Assembly (NCBI GenBank): GCA_014281115.1
Contig: JACONQ010000016.1
Location: 2,170,001 to 2,234,000 of the forward strand
DNA: 64,000 bases
Direction: 5' to 3'
From: Laburnicola sp. R22_1
Lineage: Eukaryota > Ascomycota > Dothideomycetes > Pleosporales > Didymosphaeriaceae
Part shown: piece by piece, positions 46,489-59,122 of the stretch
How positions within the stretch are numbered: position 1 is the first letter of the stretch
Layout: every line of letters begins with the position of its first letter
Notes under the pieces: generated by a model
What the model was told of the DNA's origin: nothing
The model's database searches: none
What the model saw: the letters and a program-made list of their open reading frames with translations, nothing else
Program-made: the position numbers and the translations under genes

Positions 46489-47285
46489 ATGAGGTGGTGT
46501 GTGTGGATGTGGGATGTGGTGTCGGGGAGGGAGCTGGGAAGAGGAAGAGGAAGGGGGCGGGGGCAAGAGGGAGCTGTGTATGTATGGATGTATACTTCCA
46601 GCGAGTCGACGTGCAGGAAGGAATGCAAAGCAAAGGCAATGACCAACCCACCCGACGCACCCATCCTCTCTCACGTAACCGTCGAGACGCGTTAAGCCTA
46701 TGCACAAACCCACAAACCCCAAAAGTACCTTAAAACATTGCATGCATTGATTCATTCATTCATACGAATCCCCCTGACCCACCCATCCGACCCACGCACA
46801 TTCTAACCCCCTCCTACCTACCTAACCTAACCTAGAGAAAAAAACTCATAACCTCGTAGCTCTCGAAAACAACAAAAACAACAAACCATAACAAAGTGCC
46901 GGAGTAAAAACACCCCATATCCCATGCTCCCACCCCATATCATGCATGTAAACAACAAAACAACAGAAAGCCGAACAAACTCAGAAAACGACTACCCAAA
47001 AGGGCGGAAAGCGTCCGTCCCGCCTTAGGTAAAAACACAGCGCCGAGACACCATCGAAAACCGTCCAACAAACTCCCTCTTCAAGAAGCGATCGAACCGC
47101 ACGTCTCCCCGAAACCCACCAGACCCCATCCGCGCAATCATTTTTTAACCCTGCGACGACGACCGCGGTCCCACAACCCCATGAGCCTGCGCAATACTCC
47201 GATGAAACGTCCCGATTTTCTGGAATCCCCTTTGAAGCCATATGTTAACACCCTTTCAAACCATTCACAGTAGAAAAGAGAAAAC
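46489..47285. other. Convergent 3' spacer
   Basis: Between the 3' ends of NDUFS5 (+) and the forkhead gene (-). C/A-rich with simple runs, no gene. Confidence 0.55.
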
Positions 47286-49730
47286 TCACTTTGACAAATC
47301 AAAGCCCTGCTCCTCCTCGGGCTCCTCTTCGAAAGACCCCAGACTCGCGCCGCGCACCATACCCGGCTTCGCATCAAAGGCAGTATTAACATTCGAGTTC
47401 GAGCGCGAGCGCTGCTGCTGCGTGCTTATCTCCCTCCGACTCACAGGACGCGACACGGTGCGGCTGGGGCTGTCGGGCGGGCCGTTCTCGTCCCCGTCTT
47501 CGTCCTCGTCGCCCTTCATTTCGACATCCTTCTCTTCCGACTCGCCGCTGCGCTCCTCATCCTCGATAATCGGCGGCGAGCTAGGCTGCGGCGCCTCGTC
47601 GTCTGCATCCTTCTCCTCCGTGTCCGGCCGCCGCAGCTTGATGGGGCTGAGATCCAGCGGTGCCTTGGCGGGCGTGCTCGGAAGGTCAATGTACTTCCAG
47701 AACGGCGCCGGGCTGGAGAAGTTCATGTACTGGCTAGGAACTTGGGCCGTGCTCGGGGGAGCGAGACGCGGTGCATGGCGCGTAACAAGCGGCGTCACCA
47801 GCGGGTTCGTCCTATGGGAGTCTTGCGCCCCGTTGGTATTATTGGCTGCAATGTCCGAATATAGAGCGGGTGGTGAGTTGGCAGCCTCACCCCGTAGACC
47901 ACTTACATTGGGCTTGACCGGATCCACAGAAGGCGAGGACTCCAGTCCTCGATGTGTGTCTTCGGTAGATTTGGCAAACGCTGGACGTGTCTCGTCCTCC
48001 GTATAGACCAGTCGTTTGGCCGGCGTCACGAAGCGGTCGTGGCTGCCGAACTTGGGCGACTGCTTGAGCCCTCCTGCGTGGTTCGGCGCCCGTGGACCAC
48101 GGTCAGGCGTGTACGACTCGTTCGCCATCGGAACAGACGACAGCGGCGGCGTCGCAGACCGCGGCGGAGACTTGATGCGGCCCGAAGCATCCTGATGTCC
48201 AAGGGCGCCCTGCAGCCGCTCCGAAGCTTGCACCGGGTGATCCCGCGAATCCCGGAATTGGCCTAGAGCAGGTGAGCTCGGTCCAGACGTGTCCATGCGA
48301 AAAGCCCCGCCGCCTTTGCGCGGGTTCAGCATCTGCTTCTTCACAAAGTCGTCCCGCTCGCTGTCGGTAATCTTCCACTTCATACCCTTGCCAGGTTCGT
48401 CGGTGCGCCGGGCAACTTTCTCGAAGCACTTATTAAGCGACAGGTTGTGGCGGATCGAGTTCTGCCAGCCGCCGTTGGTGTGCCGGAAGAACGCATAGTT
48501 CTCCTTGATGTACTCGTAGATGTGGGCCAGCGTGAGCATCTGCTCGGGGCTCTGCAGAATCGCCTGCCCGATGAGCTGCGCATAGCTGTGGGGCGGCTTG
48601 ATGTCCTTGGCAGAGTCCCGGCTGTAGTCAATGTCTTCGGTGGAGTCGAGCATCATCCCGCGAGGATAGGTAGAGGGCGAGCCTCGGCTGCGGGAGAACG
48701 TCACCGGGGTACCGGGCATCGGACGGCCTGGGGTCGATGTCAACTGGCTGTCCGCCTGCGAAGCCTGCTTGTGGCGCGACGAGGTGGGCGGGAACGGATC
48801 GTACGGCTCGCGCTTGGGGGTTGGTCCGTTGGGATGAGCATGCGGCGGGGCACCGCGTGAAGGGGGCTCGCCATCCTCGTCGGACTCGTTGAACTGCGGG
48901 CGGTTGTTCGCCTGGCGCCACAGCATCGGGTGGAACTTGTCCTCTTGGTTGGCGAGCAGGAAGAGCATCTGCGTGCCCATGATGAAGATGCTGATGCCTG
49001 AATGGAGCGGCTCGCGCTGGCCCTTGCTCAGGTGCCGGTCGTCCAGCTTAAGGCCGTTGCGGCTGTTGCAGGTAAGGAACCAGGTCTGCAGGTTGCTGTC
49101 GTATTCAATGTCGGCGTGGACGCGGGATACCTGGCGCTCGGGGCCCAGATCGATGTCGACTCCCCATTCGTTCGAATCGTTGAGCCCGCTGAAATCTGGC
49201 CCTTGCATGGGAACCGGACGAGGAATCGCCCGAGTGGCGGCGTCTGCCCGTCCGATGATGCAGCGCGGCTTCTGCACGAAGAAGCACCAGTCGCGGGCCG
49301 CAACTTTGGCGTAGGCGGCGATGTTATTGCCCAGCATCTTGCGGAGCTGCAGGTCGTTGGCAAAGTCGATCTGGGCATTGGCCGTGTAGCTGGGCACGCG
49401 CAGATGGTTGATCAGATGGTTCTGGCGCTCGACAGGGTCTATGGGGACTTCGGCGTCTGCTCTGGGCAGCGTTGCATTGGAGTCGTTGCTTCCACCAGAG
49501 TCCCGCCGGTTGCGTGAGGTGAGGAGCTCGGGCGCCGCGGCCTGTTCGGCACCGTTCAGCTGCGGTTGTGAGCTGGGTGCCTTTTCAGGCGAGTGCTGGG
49601 CGCTGCCTACCCGTCTCCGTTTGCGAGAGGGCGTGGCTATCGAGTCTGGCGTGTCGGCATCAGAATGCTGCTGGGCGTCGGGCTCGCGGCGGGAGCGCAG
49701 GCCAGACCGCCTGGTCGCCGAGGGCGGCAT
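47286..49730 (-). CDS. FHA-forkhead transcription factor (Fkh1/Fkh2-like)
   Basis: An 814-residue nuclear DNA-binding protein in one exon. An FHA domain lies at about 155-265 (CIIGRAD, ERQVSRVHADIEYD, LTCNSRNGLKLDDRHL), which binds phosphothreonine partners. A forkhead winged helix lies at about 375-465 (KPPHSYAQLIGQAILQSPEQ, NGGWQNSIRHNLSLNKCFEK, GKGMKWKITDSERDDF). The recognition helix NSIRHNLSLN is intact. The flanks are disordered and rich in SP/TP sites, as expected of a cell-cycle-controlled factor. The C-terminus is acidic (EDEDGDENGPPDSP). In yeast this architecture drives the G2/M gene programme; whether this copy is Fkh1- or Fkh2-like cannot be told here. Confidence 0.95.
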   Translation of the reverse strand: MPPSATRRSGLRSRREPDAQQHSDADTPDSIATPSRKRRRVGSAQHSPEKAPSSQPQLNGAEQAAAPELLTSRNRRDSGGSNDSNATLPRADAEVPIDPVERQNHLINHLRVPSYTANAQIDFANDLQLRKMLGNNIAAYAKVAARDWCFFVQKPRCIIGRADAATRAIPRPVPMQGPDFSGLNDSNEWGVDIDLGPERQVSRVHADIEYDSNLQTWFLTCNSRNGLKLDDRHLSKGQREPLHSGISIFIMGTQMLFLLANQEDKFHPMLWRQANNRPQFNESDEDGEPPSRGAPPHAHPNGPTPKREPYDPFPPTSSRHKQASQADSQLTSTPGRPMPGTPVTFSRSRGSPSTYPRGMMLDSTEDIDYSRDSAKDIKPPHSYAQLIGQAILQSPEQMLTLAHIYEYIKENYAFFRHTNGGWQNSIRHNLSLNKCFEKVARRTDEPGKGMKWKITDSERDDFVKKQMLNPRKGGGAFRMDTSGPSSPALGQFRDSRDHPVQASERLQGALGHQDASGRIKSPPRSATPPLSSVPMANESYTPDRGPRAPNHAGGLKQSPKFGSHDRFVTPAKRLVYTEDETRPAFAKSTEDTHRGLESSPSVDPVKPNVSGLRGEAANSPPALYSDIAANNTNGAQDSHRTNPLVTPLVTRHAPRLAPPSTAQVPSQYMNFSSPAPFWKYIDLPSTPAKAPLDLSPIKLRRPDTEEKDADDEAPQPSSPPIIEDEERSGESEEKDVEMKGDEDEDGDENGPPDSPSRTVSRPVSRREISTQQQRSRSNSNVNTAFDAKPGMVRGASLGSFEEEPEEEQGFDLSK

Positions 49731-50783
49731 CGTGTGAAGGCGCTGGCTATGTGAATAATAGGTAGCGAGTGTGTAGCGGATGGTGCGCGGGCCGGCAACG
49801 GTGGGAGCGGAGGCAGGCTATTCAAGAAGAGGTTGTTGACGGCCGGCTGCTTCGCCCCACGCCGACTCGGACAGTATGCGCTTCCTGTCGCGGTCGGCCG
49901 GCAGTGCCTGTTGGGCGCGGTGTGTGTGCGGTGCTGCAGCGGAAGCAGCGGCGGCGATGCTGTGCGGGAGGCGGGAGGTTGGCAGAAGTGGAAGTGGTGG
50001 AAGTGGTGGGTGTGAGGAAACGGCGCGCGTTCGTCCGCCCACGTCTTGTTTGTTTTTCGCCAGTGCGCGACGAAACAACGGCGAGCGTTTGAGAGCGATC
50101 CAACGAAACGATGCAAAGCGACAAAGGCAACACGTCGCAGTCTCCCACGGATCGCGTAGGCCTGCCTGCGGAGGTCACGGTCGCGGCTCAATGGTGTCTA
50201 ATCCTGGCGTGTGCGCGTCACCTGACGTGTGAGGGCCCGCGGGCCTGCGACGAAGTTCGGACGAACCGTGGAAGCCTGGCGCGCTTGGATCGCACAAACC
50301 AATCTTCACTCGCCGGCATTCAATTCAAATTCAGCCTGCCATGTGCACGACTTCCACAGCACGGCCAACGCTCCGTGTGGACGATGACGCCTTTGTTATT
50401 GACTAAACGCCGTGCTAAGCGCGTTGAGGGGCCGATGCGCGCTGCAAGTCACCGAGTGCGCATCAAACCCAGCAAGGCAACGCCAAGCGAACTCCTCACG
50501 AACTCCTTGTGAACGCACCTTCATAGTCTGGCATTTAATAAAGAATCACTTTACCAGCACAGCCACATCTCAGCCATCAGTTGTGCGACCACATTACATC
50601 ACTCCATCGCATTTGGACACGCCGTTTCCGCTCTAAATGCTTTGATTCGCGCTAGACGCGTTCATGTCGCGGTCCCTATGTATATACAAGAAACAATCGC
50701 CATTCCATGCCGCATTAGAAATTTCGAATATGCGTTTGTATCCAAGCCGGTACTCAAAGAAACATTAAACAATAGACGCTCGT
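49731..50783. other. Upstream region of the forkhead gene; 3' side of the beta-glucosidase gene
   Basis: About 1 kb without a supported gene. Open stretches on both strands between 49,769 and 50,512 are GC-rich chance frames that overlap each other. Confidence 0.55.
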
Positions 50784-53654
50784 CTAAAACTCCAGCGATG
50801 CGCTCAGCGGCAGCTTCCTGGACGACGAGCCAACGTGCACAGTCTTGGTGTAGTTAGTGATAACCCAGTTCTGGCTGGCAGTATCCCAGTTCGACACATC
50901 GCGACGCGTGATGTCAGCGGTAAACGTCGCGCTCTTGCCCGGCTGGATGGTCAGACGGTCAAAGTTGCGGAGGGCTACGACGGGGTCTTCGGGCCCACCC
51001 AGCGAAATGTACAGCTGGGCCACCTCGTCACCGGGCACGTCGCCGTCATTGGTGATGGTCGCAGTCACGGTGAAGAGAACGTCCCAGAGCTGCGGGTTGC
51101 CTCCGGGACCTCCTCCGGCGGGGATGCGCGGCTGCGGTGAGCCGTCGGTGGCGCCGTCCGGGTACGTGTGGTCGACACCATACTCGGGGTCTTGAGACGC
51201 CTCGGCGAGATCGGTCGAGTTGAGATAGGGGTAGATGTAGAAGTTGACGTAGGTCAGGTTGGAGGGCCACTGGTATAGCGCAGGGTCGGTGCTAGAATTA
51301 CCGAGGACTGGCGCGGCCTTGGTGAAGCCAGTGTTAGGAGTGTATGGACCAGCTGCGACCTTGGCCACTTTGAGGTTAGAGTAGGAGAAGGTGGTGTATG
51401 ACAAGCCAAATCCAAACTCGTACACGGGCGTGATGTTCTTCTGATCGAACGCGCGGTAGTCGATGAACACGCCCTCCTCGAAGTTGTCCTGCGGGCTGTC
51501 GTTCCCGTTGGTCGGCTCGTAGATGAGGTCTGGGCCATACTCGGATACACTCTTGCCAAAGGTGAAGGGCAATTTGCCACCGGGGTTGACACGGCCGTAG
51601 AGCACATCAGCGATAGCATTACCAGATTCCTGACCAGGAAGACCAGCCCAGAGGATGGCCGTGACGTTCTCGCTGTCAGAGAAGGAATCGATGAGGACCG
51701 GGCCGACGGAGTGGATGACGACAATGGTGTTGTTGCAGAAGGCGGAAACGTTGCGGACCAGCTCCTCGCCGCCCTGCCAGAGGGTGAGGTTGTTCCTGTC
51801 GCCCATGTTGCCGTCGACGGTGATGTATCCTTCTCCAGAGTCCGCGTTCACGAAGACGATGGCATGACTAGCCTGCTTTGCGAGCGCAACAATCTGCGTC
51901 CAGGCGTAGTTGTCAGTGACGGACTGCACGATGCCGCCCTGGCTGGCGACCGTGCTCTTGATACCATCGAGAGGAGTGATGAGGTAAGGGAAGTCGGACG
52001 TTCCAGAGCCCCAGCCCATGGCAAGGGTGCCGTTGTTGCAGCCGCGGTCAGGGCAGCCATTGGGTCCCCACTGGTTGTCTCCTGCGTCTTCGCCGAAAAC
52101 AGCGGTGTTCTTCTCGTTGCCCGTGAGAGGAAGCACGCCAGAGTTCTTCAGGAGGACCGTGGATTTGGCAGCAGCAACGCGGATGGACTTGTAGTGGTCG
52201 GCTCGTACGTCGACATGCTGGTTGATCAAGCCGTAGCCGGCCTGAGCAACAGGATGCTGGTATCCATAGGTATCGCGCGACCAGCTGTTGAAGTTGACGG
52301 GGATTGCGTGTTGGTCGCGACCGACGAGATAATAAGCAGCCATGATACGCGTTGCCGCATCATCGAGGCGCCACTCCGGAACGGTCCCGTTGATGATGGA
52401 GATGGTCATGTTCGGGCCCCAGAAGGAGAAGCCGCTGTCGAAGTCGGTGTCACCCTACACAGTCAGTTGAATTCGTCATGAGTAGAAGCAGACTTACAGG
52501 CATAGTCATATCGAGACCGGCAAGGGTAGACGCCACACCAGAGTGCTGAGCGTCCCAGTCCGACATGATGAATCCCTGGAAGCCGAGCTCGCCCTTCAAA
52601 ATGTAGTTCTGGAGGTAAGAGTTCTGGCAGAGCTGCGAGTTGTTCGCCTTATTGTAGCCGCACATGATCGAGCCAGTGCCGGCGCGGACGGCGTCAGCAA
52701 ATGGCCAGAGGTACAACTCGTGCAGCGTCTTGTCGTCGACGTTCGAGCTGATGGCGTCGACAAAGCCAAAGTCCTGGAACTGGCCTGGCGAGCGGAAATG
52801 CTCCTGCTCGTTCAGGAGGTAGTGCTTGGTGCAAGCAATGACACCGGCATCTTGAATCCCGCGGACCGTCTCAGCAACGGCGATGCCAGAGAGGATCGGG
52901 TCAGGACTGAAGCCCTCCCAGTTACGTCCGCCCTTGGGGTTGCGGCCAAGGGGTCCCACGGCGGGGCCGAGCTGGATGTCGACGCCCTTTCCGCGCTGCT
53001 CCACGCCCATCTGGTAGCCACGGCGGTAGAACTCGCGACGGTCCCAGGAGGCAGCGACGGTGCCGCCGGCCGTGAATGAGGAGACATAGTCGGCGAAGCG
53101 AACACCCAGAGGGCTGTCCTGCGCGCAGAAGCCCGGGAAGCCGAGACGGGGGATGCTTCCGGTATTGCCCACGCTGCATGAATGAGCGAGCGGCCTATCA
53201 TCGATCAATCAGTCACTTACCAAGCCTCGCCTTCCCAGCCCACGGCGGTGGTGAGGTTGACCTTCTCGAGGAGGGTCAATTGGCGCACGAAAGCCTGGGC
53301 TTTGGTGTAGGCCTCCGTCCAGCCAGCTGCCGAGCTGTCCATCCACGGACTCGGGTAGTATGGAGGGCTGTATGCATCCTGGAGACCGCCGGGAGTAGTA
53401 CCATTGGGATTGGTGGGGTACTGTTTACCGTCAGTGCATTCCCGTAAACAGAGCGAAAAACGAACATTGGGCGCTCTAAGAAACGGAAAAAGAGACAGGA
53501 AGAAGCGCGCCCAGTCTGGAAACATATGCGCAGCTTATCTCAATATTTTGAGGTATGCGATGGTGTTGTGTTATGGGGAGGAGAAAGCTGGGGAGCTTAC
53601 CTGAGCTTGGGCTAATCCCAGGAACGCAGGAGCGAGCCACGCGCGATGCAGCAT
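50784..53654 (-). CDS. Secreted GH3 beta-glucosidase
   Basis: Hydrolyses terminal beta-glucosides such as cellobiose outside the cell. Four exons, 53,654-53,601, 53,420-53,221, 53,173-52,498 and 52,454-50,784, give 866 residues, close to Aspergillus BglA-type enzymes. Exon 1 is exactly the signal peptide, [20 protein letters not shown]3 N-domain motifs: [50 protein letters not shown], and the nucleophile Asp in [13 protein letters not shown] near residue 288. The C-domain carries [14 protein letters not shown] and [21 protein letters not shown] fibronectin III-like domain closes it ([19 protein letters not shown]). Many N-x-S/T sites fit a glycoprotein. All junctions keep frame with GT..AG. 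Confidence 0.97.
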
Positions 53655-54220
53655 GTCGTCTAGGAATGCTCTCTGGGGATACTAGAGGAGCAGATTGACG
53701 GCCTAGGTCGAGATTGAGGAGTTGAACTACACAGCTAAGGCTATGAGGAGAAGAAATGCCTGGGGCAGGCGGAGGCTTTTATTCACAGCTTCGAAGCTTC
53801 GACAGGGAGGCGGGCACATGCCTGCACCAACGTGCGGGGACCCCAGGCAAGCCTGCAGATCCCGTGTGGCAATGTGCAGTCCTGTTCTCGCGCTTGGCGG
53901 ACGCTGTTTTCGGTCGACGTTGATGGCGCAAGGCATACCTTCTAACTGAGCGTGCAGTGCAGAGATCATCTTCGCCCGCGACACCAGACCTCCAGTGACG
54001 AGTCCTTGCATCAGCAATGGCTTCGAAAGCTGTCTGTGTCTCCCCTTTTGTACTCGTACATACATACTGGGGACGAAGCCTGCTGCGTCATCTCTTGGCG
54101 GCACATCACCATTTCCCGCGCGGCCGTGCACCACCAAGCACCACCAAGCCCCCAGAAGGCGTAGAAACGCCCCTGTCCTCCATCCTTCGTTCCAACTTCC
54201 CGACGCCAACGGCTGCCGCA
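53655..54220. other. Upstream region of the beta-glucosidase gene
   Basis: Normal-GC sequence holding the promoter. A 176-codon minus-strand open stretch (53,727-54,257) runs into the repeat copy and has no recognisable content. Confidence 0.5.
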
Positions 54221-55142
54221 TCGCTCGGCTCTCCTCACCCCCCCGAAACTCACCCAAAATTGACTTTGACAGCTAATTTAACGGCTCCCCGCTCGGCTAA
54301 CCCTACTAGTACAAAATGCCTACTACAAACCCTAGTCGCTAGCAAAAATAGCTTCCCTACTACGCACTATATGTATATTGCATAACCCATAGCAGAACTA
54401 ATACTAACCCTGCTATACAGCCTCTACTTTGCCGCAACTGCACCACCAACACTAACTACAACCCTAGCCCTACCTGCAACATTAATCCCTATCCCTAGTG
54501 CTGCTCTACTAAAGCTACCCTTCGCTTTTACTACTACTAAACAGACCGCTGTTACGCCCTCCTCACCCCCCTAAAACTTACCCAAAATTAACTTTAACAG
54601 CTAATTTAATAGCTCCCTACTTAGCTAATCCTACTAGGTACAAAATGCCTACTATACACCCTAGTTACTAGTAAAAATAGCTTCTCTACTACGCACTATA
54701 TATATATTATATAACCTATAGTAAAACTAATACTAACTCTACTATGTAGCCTCTATTTTACTATAGCTGCACTACTAATACTAACTATAATCTTAGCCCT
54801 ACTTACTATATTAATTCCTATTCCTAGCGCTATTTTACTAAAGCTACTCTTTACTTCTACTACTACTAAATAAACTTCTATTATGCCTACTTTAACTACC
54901 TTATTATATAAATAGATACTATACTAATACTAACTGACTAAACTAGATATAAGGATACTTATAAGAAGGCTAAAGACTAATTAGCTATTTAGCGCTCTAG
55001 GCCTTTTAATAAATAACTATATAGATAGCTTAATATAGACTATTAAGCTTAACTATAGGATATTAGCGAGGCAACTAGTGTACCTGTACATAACTGTTGC
55101 TAGCAGAGCAGAGCTCAGCCGCGACGAGCGGCACCGTTGAAT
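54221..55142. repeat. Dispersed repeat copy A, with internal tandem duplication
   Basis: It starts TCGCTCGGCTCTCCTCACCC and ends AGCTCAGCCGCGACGAGCGG plus ACCGTTGAAT, the same ends as copy B. Inside, a ~330-bp segment (AAATTGACTTTGACAGCTAA..) is present twice, from about 54,228 and again from 54,558. The second is much richer in T for C changes. No protein is readable. The ends are only loosely inverted repeats, so the class is unclear. Confidence 0.75.
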
Positions 55143-55851
55143 CCGCAACGGTCCGGTGGCGTGCGACAAAAGACAAACTGCGGGGTCATCGACTCGTCGC
55201 ACACTTCGATGTCTTCGTTTCTCAATTCGTCGCGCTTTGAATCATCACGACGCCGCACCTGGTTGCTGGTTCACGCCCGGGACTTGGAATTGCCTCATTT
55301 CTCCATTTTTCACAGGCACTGGAGCGATCGGACAGGTTAATCGGCCCGGTAGCGCTTCTACTTCGGCTCGCATCCCAGCCCTCGCTGCCACGCGTCTCTC
55401 CTTTGGGAAGGTGAGACCAACAATAGGAACAGCACTCACGTCACCAAGCCGCAAGACAACGGCCAGGCGGTTCACCATGCGGAAAGCGGTAGCTCGGATC
55501 GATGATCGATATCCTCTCCACTACGTCCTCGATTGGGATTTCTCTTCTCTCGTTCTTTACGCAAACATACCCTCAGCCGAAGAACCTGCCAAGAACAAAT
55601 ATTACACCGCATGCTTGGGGAATCGATCCAATACTTCCACCTATTCCTCTGTTCGGGGTACCGAAGTACTTCGCGCCTCTTCCATGCTCTAGTCAAAGCC
55701 AAGCGAGCCGTCCGACTGCTCTGTGGAGTCTAGGTATCATTCGGCAATGGCGATGCGATGCAACTGGGCAGCTGCCACCGCTACGCGAATATTCTTCGCC
55801 GATCCCGAAGTAAGCTACAGTGTTGGAACCTTCCATGCTGGGATCCATCGC
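55143..55851. other. Single-copy spacer between repeat copies, no supported gene
   Basis: About 700 bases of normal composition. A 178-codon plus-strand stretch (55,156-55,692) and shorter minus-strand ones overlap, with no recognisable family. Confidence 0.45.
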
Positions 55852-56410
55852 TCGGCTCTCCTCACCCCCCCGAAACTCAACCAAAATTGACTTTGACAGC
55901 TGATTCAACAGCTCCCCACACAGCTAACCCTGCTAGTACAAAATGCCTGCTACGCAACCCTATCGCTAATAGAAATAGCAGCCCTACTAAATCTTATACG
56001 TATACACTATTACCTATAGCTACTATAATACTAACTAGTTTATAGGCTCTACTTTGCGCCGCTTATAATACTAATACTAACTATAATAACAACTACTAAC
56101 ACTACCCTATAAAGAATACCTATAGCTACTACTACTACTAAATAGAGTAGTATTACGCCCACTTTAACTATAGTATTAATAAGCTTAACACTAATATAAC
56201 CCTTACCTTAAAGGAGCAATAACAAAAAAATATATAGCAAATAGTATAATAAAAGCTAGCAATTTAGCGCTTACTACTACTCTAGATCTAGCTATAAAAA
56301 TAGTGCTTAGGCAACTATAATAAGTAATTAAAGGTAATTAGCGCGGCGTTACTATACATAACTATTGCTAGGAGAGCAGAGCTCAGCCGCGACGAGCGGC
56401 ACCGTTGAAT
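55852..56410. repeat. Dispersed repeat copy B
   Basis: Same boundaries as copy A, with one instance of the internal segment. The middle is T/A-rich by C-to-T changes, while both termini stay GC-rich. Lies 710 bases from copy A in the same orientation. Confidence 0.75.
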
Positions 56411-56870
56411 ACATCAAATTATCAAGCGAATGAAGCTTTAGTCGGATCTGAGAGTAGATGAAATCGATCTCGCAGTCCATCCTTCTTGGATGAGCTCTTA
56501 CCAAAGTTTAATGTCTTGAAATCTCTGAACCCGTCTATGATAAGTATTACGGAATTGGGAACATTTCATCAACATATATGGAAGGGGTAGGTCTTTGGCA
56601 GCCCTTCTCTGCTAACCCCCTCCGTCCATTTTCCGTGGGTAAGCACAATGACTTGCGAATAATGACTTGTATCATTTGAATACATGATGCCCCACAAGCT
56701 GAGTGTTTGTGGTACACCTCGTCATACTGGCATTCACAGCTGGCATCTCCGTTCTCGCGCTAGTCCAACAAGGGCTAAGGCGCTTGCTGAGCTGAAGGCA
56801 TTCTGAACCGCCAACGTCTACAGCCTGGTCCACAATCACCCTGTCGAACTCTCCTGCGCAACAGTGCAAG
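56411..56870. other. Upstream region of the HET gene
   Basis: Promoter-side sequence without a supported gene. Confidence 0.5.
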
Positions 56871-58233
56871 ATGGAACGAGACACCGATCGCACGTTCGAA
56901 GAGATCCATGGGACTATCGAAAATTTCTTATCCGCCGTCGAAGAGATCGAGCGCGTCGCTCTCGTCCAAACCTCGGAAGATGCGCCTATTCAACCCCGCT
57001 TTCTCACGCCTCGCGACGACTCAGACGACTGCGTGGATTTCACTCTTACTCAACCCAGCCAGTATGAGCCGGGACAGGATTACATCGCAGTATCTTACAC
57101 ATGGGCTCATTCCCAGTCTACAGAAAACATGAACATCCCTGATTATCGGATTTGGGACGGCGAGGCTGAGTTTCGAACCCTTCGATGTCCATCTGTGGTG
57201 TTCCACCGTGCATTCAAGTATGCTAGGGCAAAAGAATGTACGTAAAGTCCCAGTGAACGTGAATATGTAGCTCTGCGTATACACACCAAAAAAATAATTT
57301 GCTTAGCTTAGATTAAGTCAACGTACCGTATGCTAATTTTGTACCCCGGCTTGTAGGTACGTATCTTTGGATTGACCAGGAATGCATCAATCAGAACGAT
57401 CCAGCGGATGTTGAGAAGCACTTGCAAATCATGCACCGGATATATCGGGACAGCCGTTGGACCGTTGCTATATTGTCGTGTACTTTCACAAACGAAGAGT
57501 CGCAAATTATCGTCGATTTCTTGGATAAAGGCTTTGAACCCAAGTCTCCCCATTTGCGGGACCAGCAAGCCAAACTGTTAAAATACATTAGCAGCGATCA
57601 ATGGGTATGGATTGTCTTACACTTCCCAGTTACGTGGCGTTGCTGTTGCGCGCCGAGTGACGTCGTTTCACTGACATGCTATAGTTTACACGGACGTGGA
57701 CTTTCCACGAACAACACTGCGCTGGAGCATTGGAATATCTCATCGCCGCTCCAAACGCTCACTCTCTCGGGTCCAACTACGAGCAATATGTTGTCGACAA
57801 TGACATCTGTTTCTGCGGTCTTTTGCTCCACGAGCAGCTCCATAGTCTGCCCACCAACGATCCCGAATTCTGGTGGTTATTGTTAGAATGCTTGAAAGAG
57901 TCCGAAATATATACATCTATCACGACAGCCTGCGGCATCTATTTTCGGATGGAAAGCTGCAACAACAGCGTGACGCCTGATAGACTCGCCATATTTGCGA
58001 ATGTCTTCCGTTATAGTTCGAAGCTCAAAACGACTGTGCTTAACAAGCCACAGTACAGTTATTCGACCTGCTTGCTCGTTTTATACATGGTGAATCAGTG
58101 GCCGGATAAGGCGGAGAGGGAGGCAGAGTACCGACAGCTCAGCATGACGAGCTCCCGTATCGGAGGACGCTGTATTTGGCAACAGCCGATTGGCAATGTG
58201 TTTTTGCATCTCTCATATCGTACTACGGAATGA
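56871..58233 (+). CDS. HET-domain protein
   Basis: HET domains act in fungal vegetative incompatibility and cell death. Three exons, 56,871-57,237, 57,357-57,604 and 57,685-58,233, give 387 residues. HET blocks are clear: YIAVSYTWAHSQ, then YLWIDQECINQND with IMHRIYRDSRWTVAIL, then the third block DQWFTRTWTFHEQHCAGALE, which forms across the second intron. The first intron splits a codon before YLWIDQE and restores it exactly. The protein starts MERDTDRTFEEIHGTIENFL, an acidic helical leader of about 45 residues. The C-terminal 150 residues have no domain I recognise. There are no ankyrin, NACHT or WD40 repeats. It appears intact despite lying next to RIPed repeats. Confidence 0.9.
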
Positions 58234-59122
58234 TTGAGCCCTTGCAGTCTGGATTTTAACCTGAAGATTTCCTACAACACTCTCATGATTGTATATATAT
58301 TCGCCCATCTAGTATATAGCAATCTATACTTCTCGCTTAGTGAATTATTCTTTTCTAGCTCGGTTTCTTTTAATACTACATAATGCTGTATGTATGCGCA
58401 CTACTTACCCACCACCACTAACCCCCAACCCCTAGATCCTCAAAACCCAAGACAACAACTTCAAACTACATGCACATCAGAAGCCACGACGACACGACAC
58501 GACATCTAAACCCCAAACAACCAAAAAAACAACAACACAATTTTAAAACATGCAACTTTCACAATTCAACTCAATTCAATTGCACATGCAAACAGAATAC
58601 TCGAACACTACTCCATCTGTCCCTACTCATCCCCCTCTTGTGCCCCTCCTTCCGATAAAATGCCCATGACGAACATTCCCCACGTATGCTGGAAGATAGA
58701 TAGGTATGCTACCAGAACTCGTCATGCAGCAAGCGTCAAGGTCCGACTCGACGACCCACCGGAAGAGCAAACCCTCAACCGCACTCGCCCACAAGCTCGC
58801 CCCTCCCCACCCCGCCAAAAAAAAGAAGCCCGCATTAAAAGCCATGATATCTCGCCTACAAAAAAACTCCCCACCTAAAGCGCCTCCAGATACGCAGCTA
58901 CTCCCCAAAATGCTCCACACGCCAAGAAATCCTTCGTATGGCCTCTATGTTCGTTCCTAGACCTAGCCTAGAGGTATCGTTCATTCGCTCCGCTCCGGGG
59001 GTAACAGGCGCCCTCTCCTCCGAGGCGCCGAATCGAAAAGGTCATGGGGTATATATGCATGTTATGCCTTGAATCCTCGTGATGAAATGCCTGGAATTAT
59101 CTCTCCTTTTTCTCTCATTCGT
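58234..59122. other. Convergent 3' spacer, no gene
   Basis: Between the HET gene (+) and the disordered-protein gene (-). A/C-rich simple sequence around 58,400-58,620. No supported gene. Confidence 0.55.
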
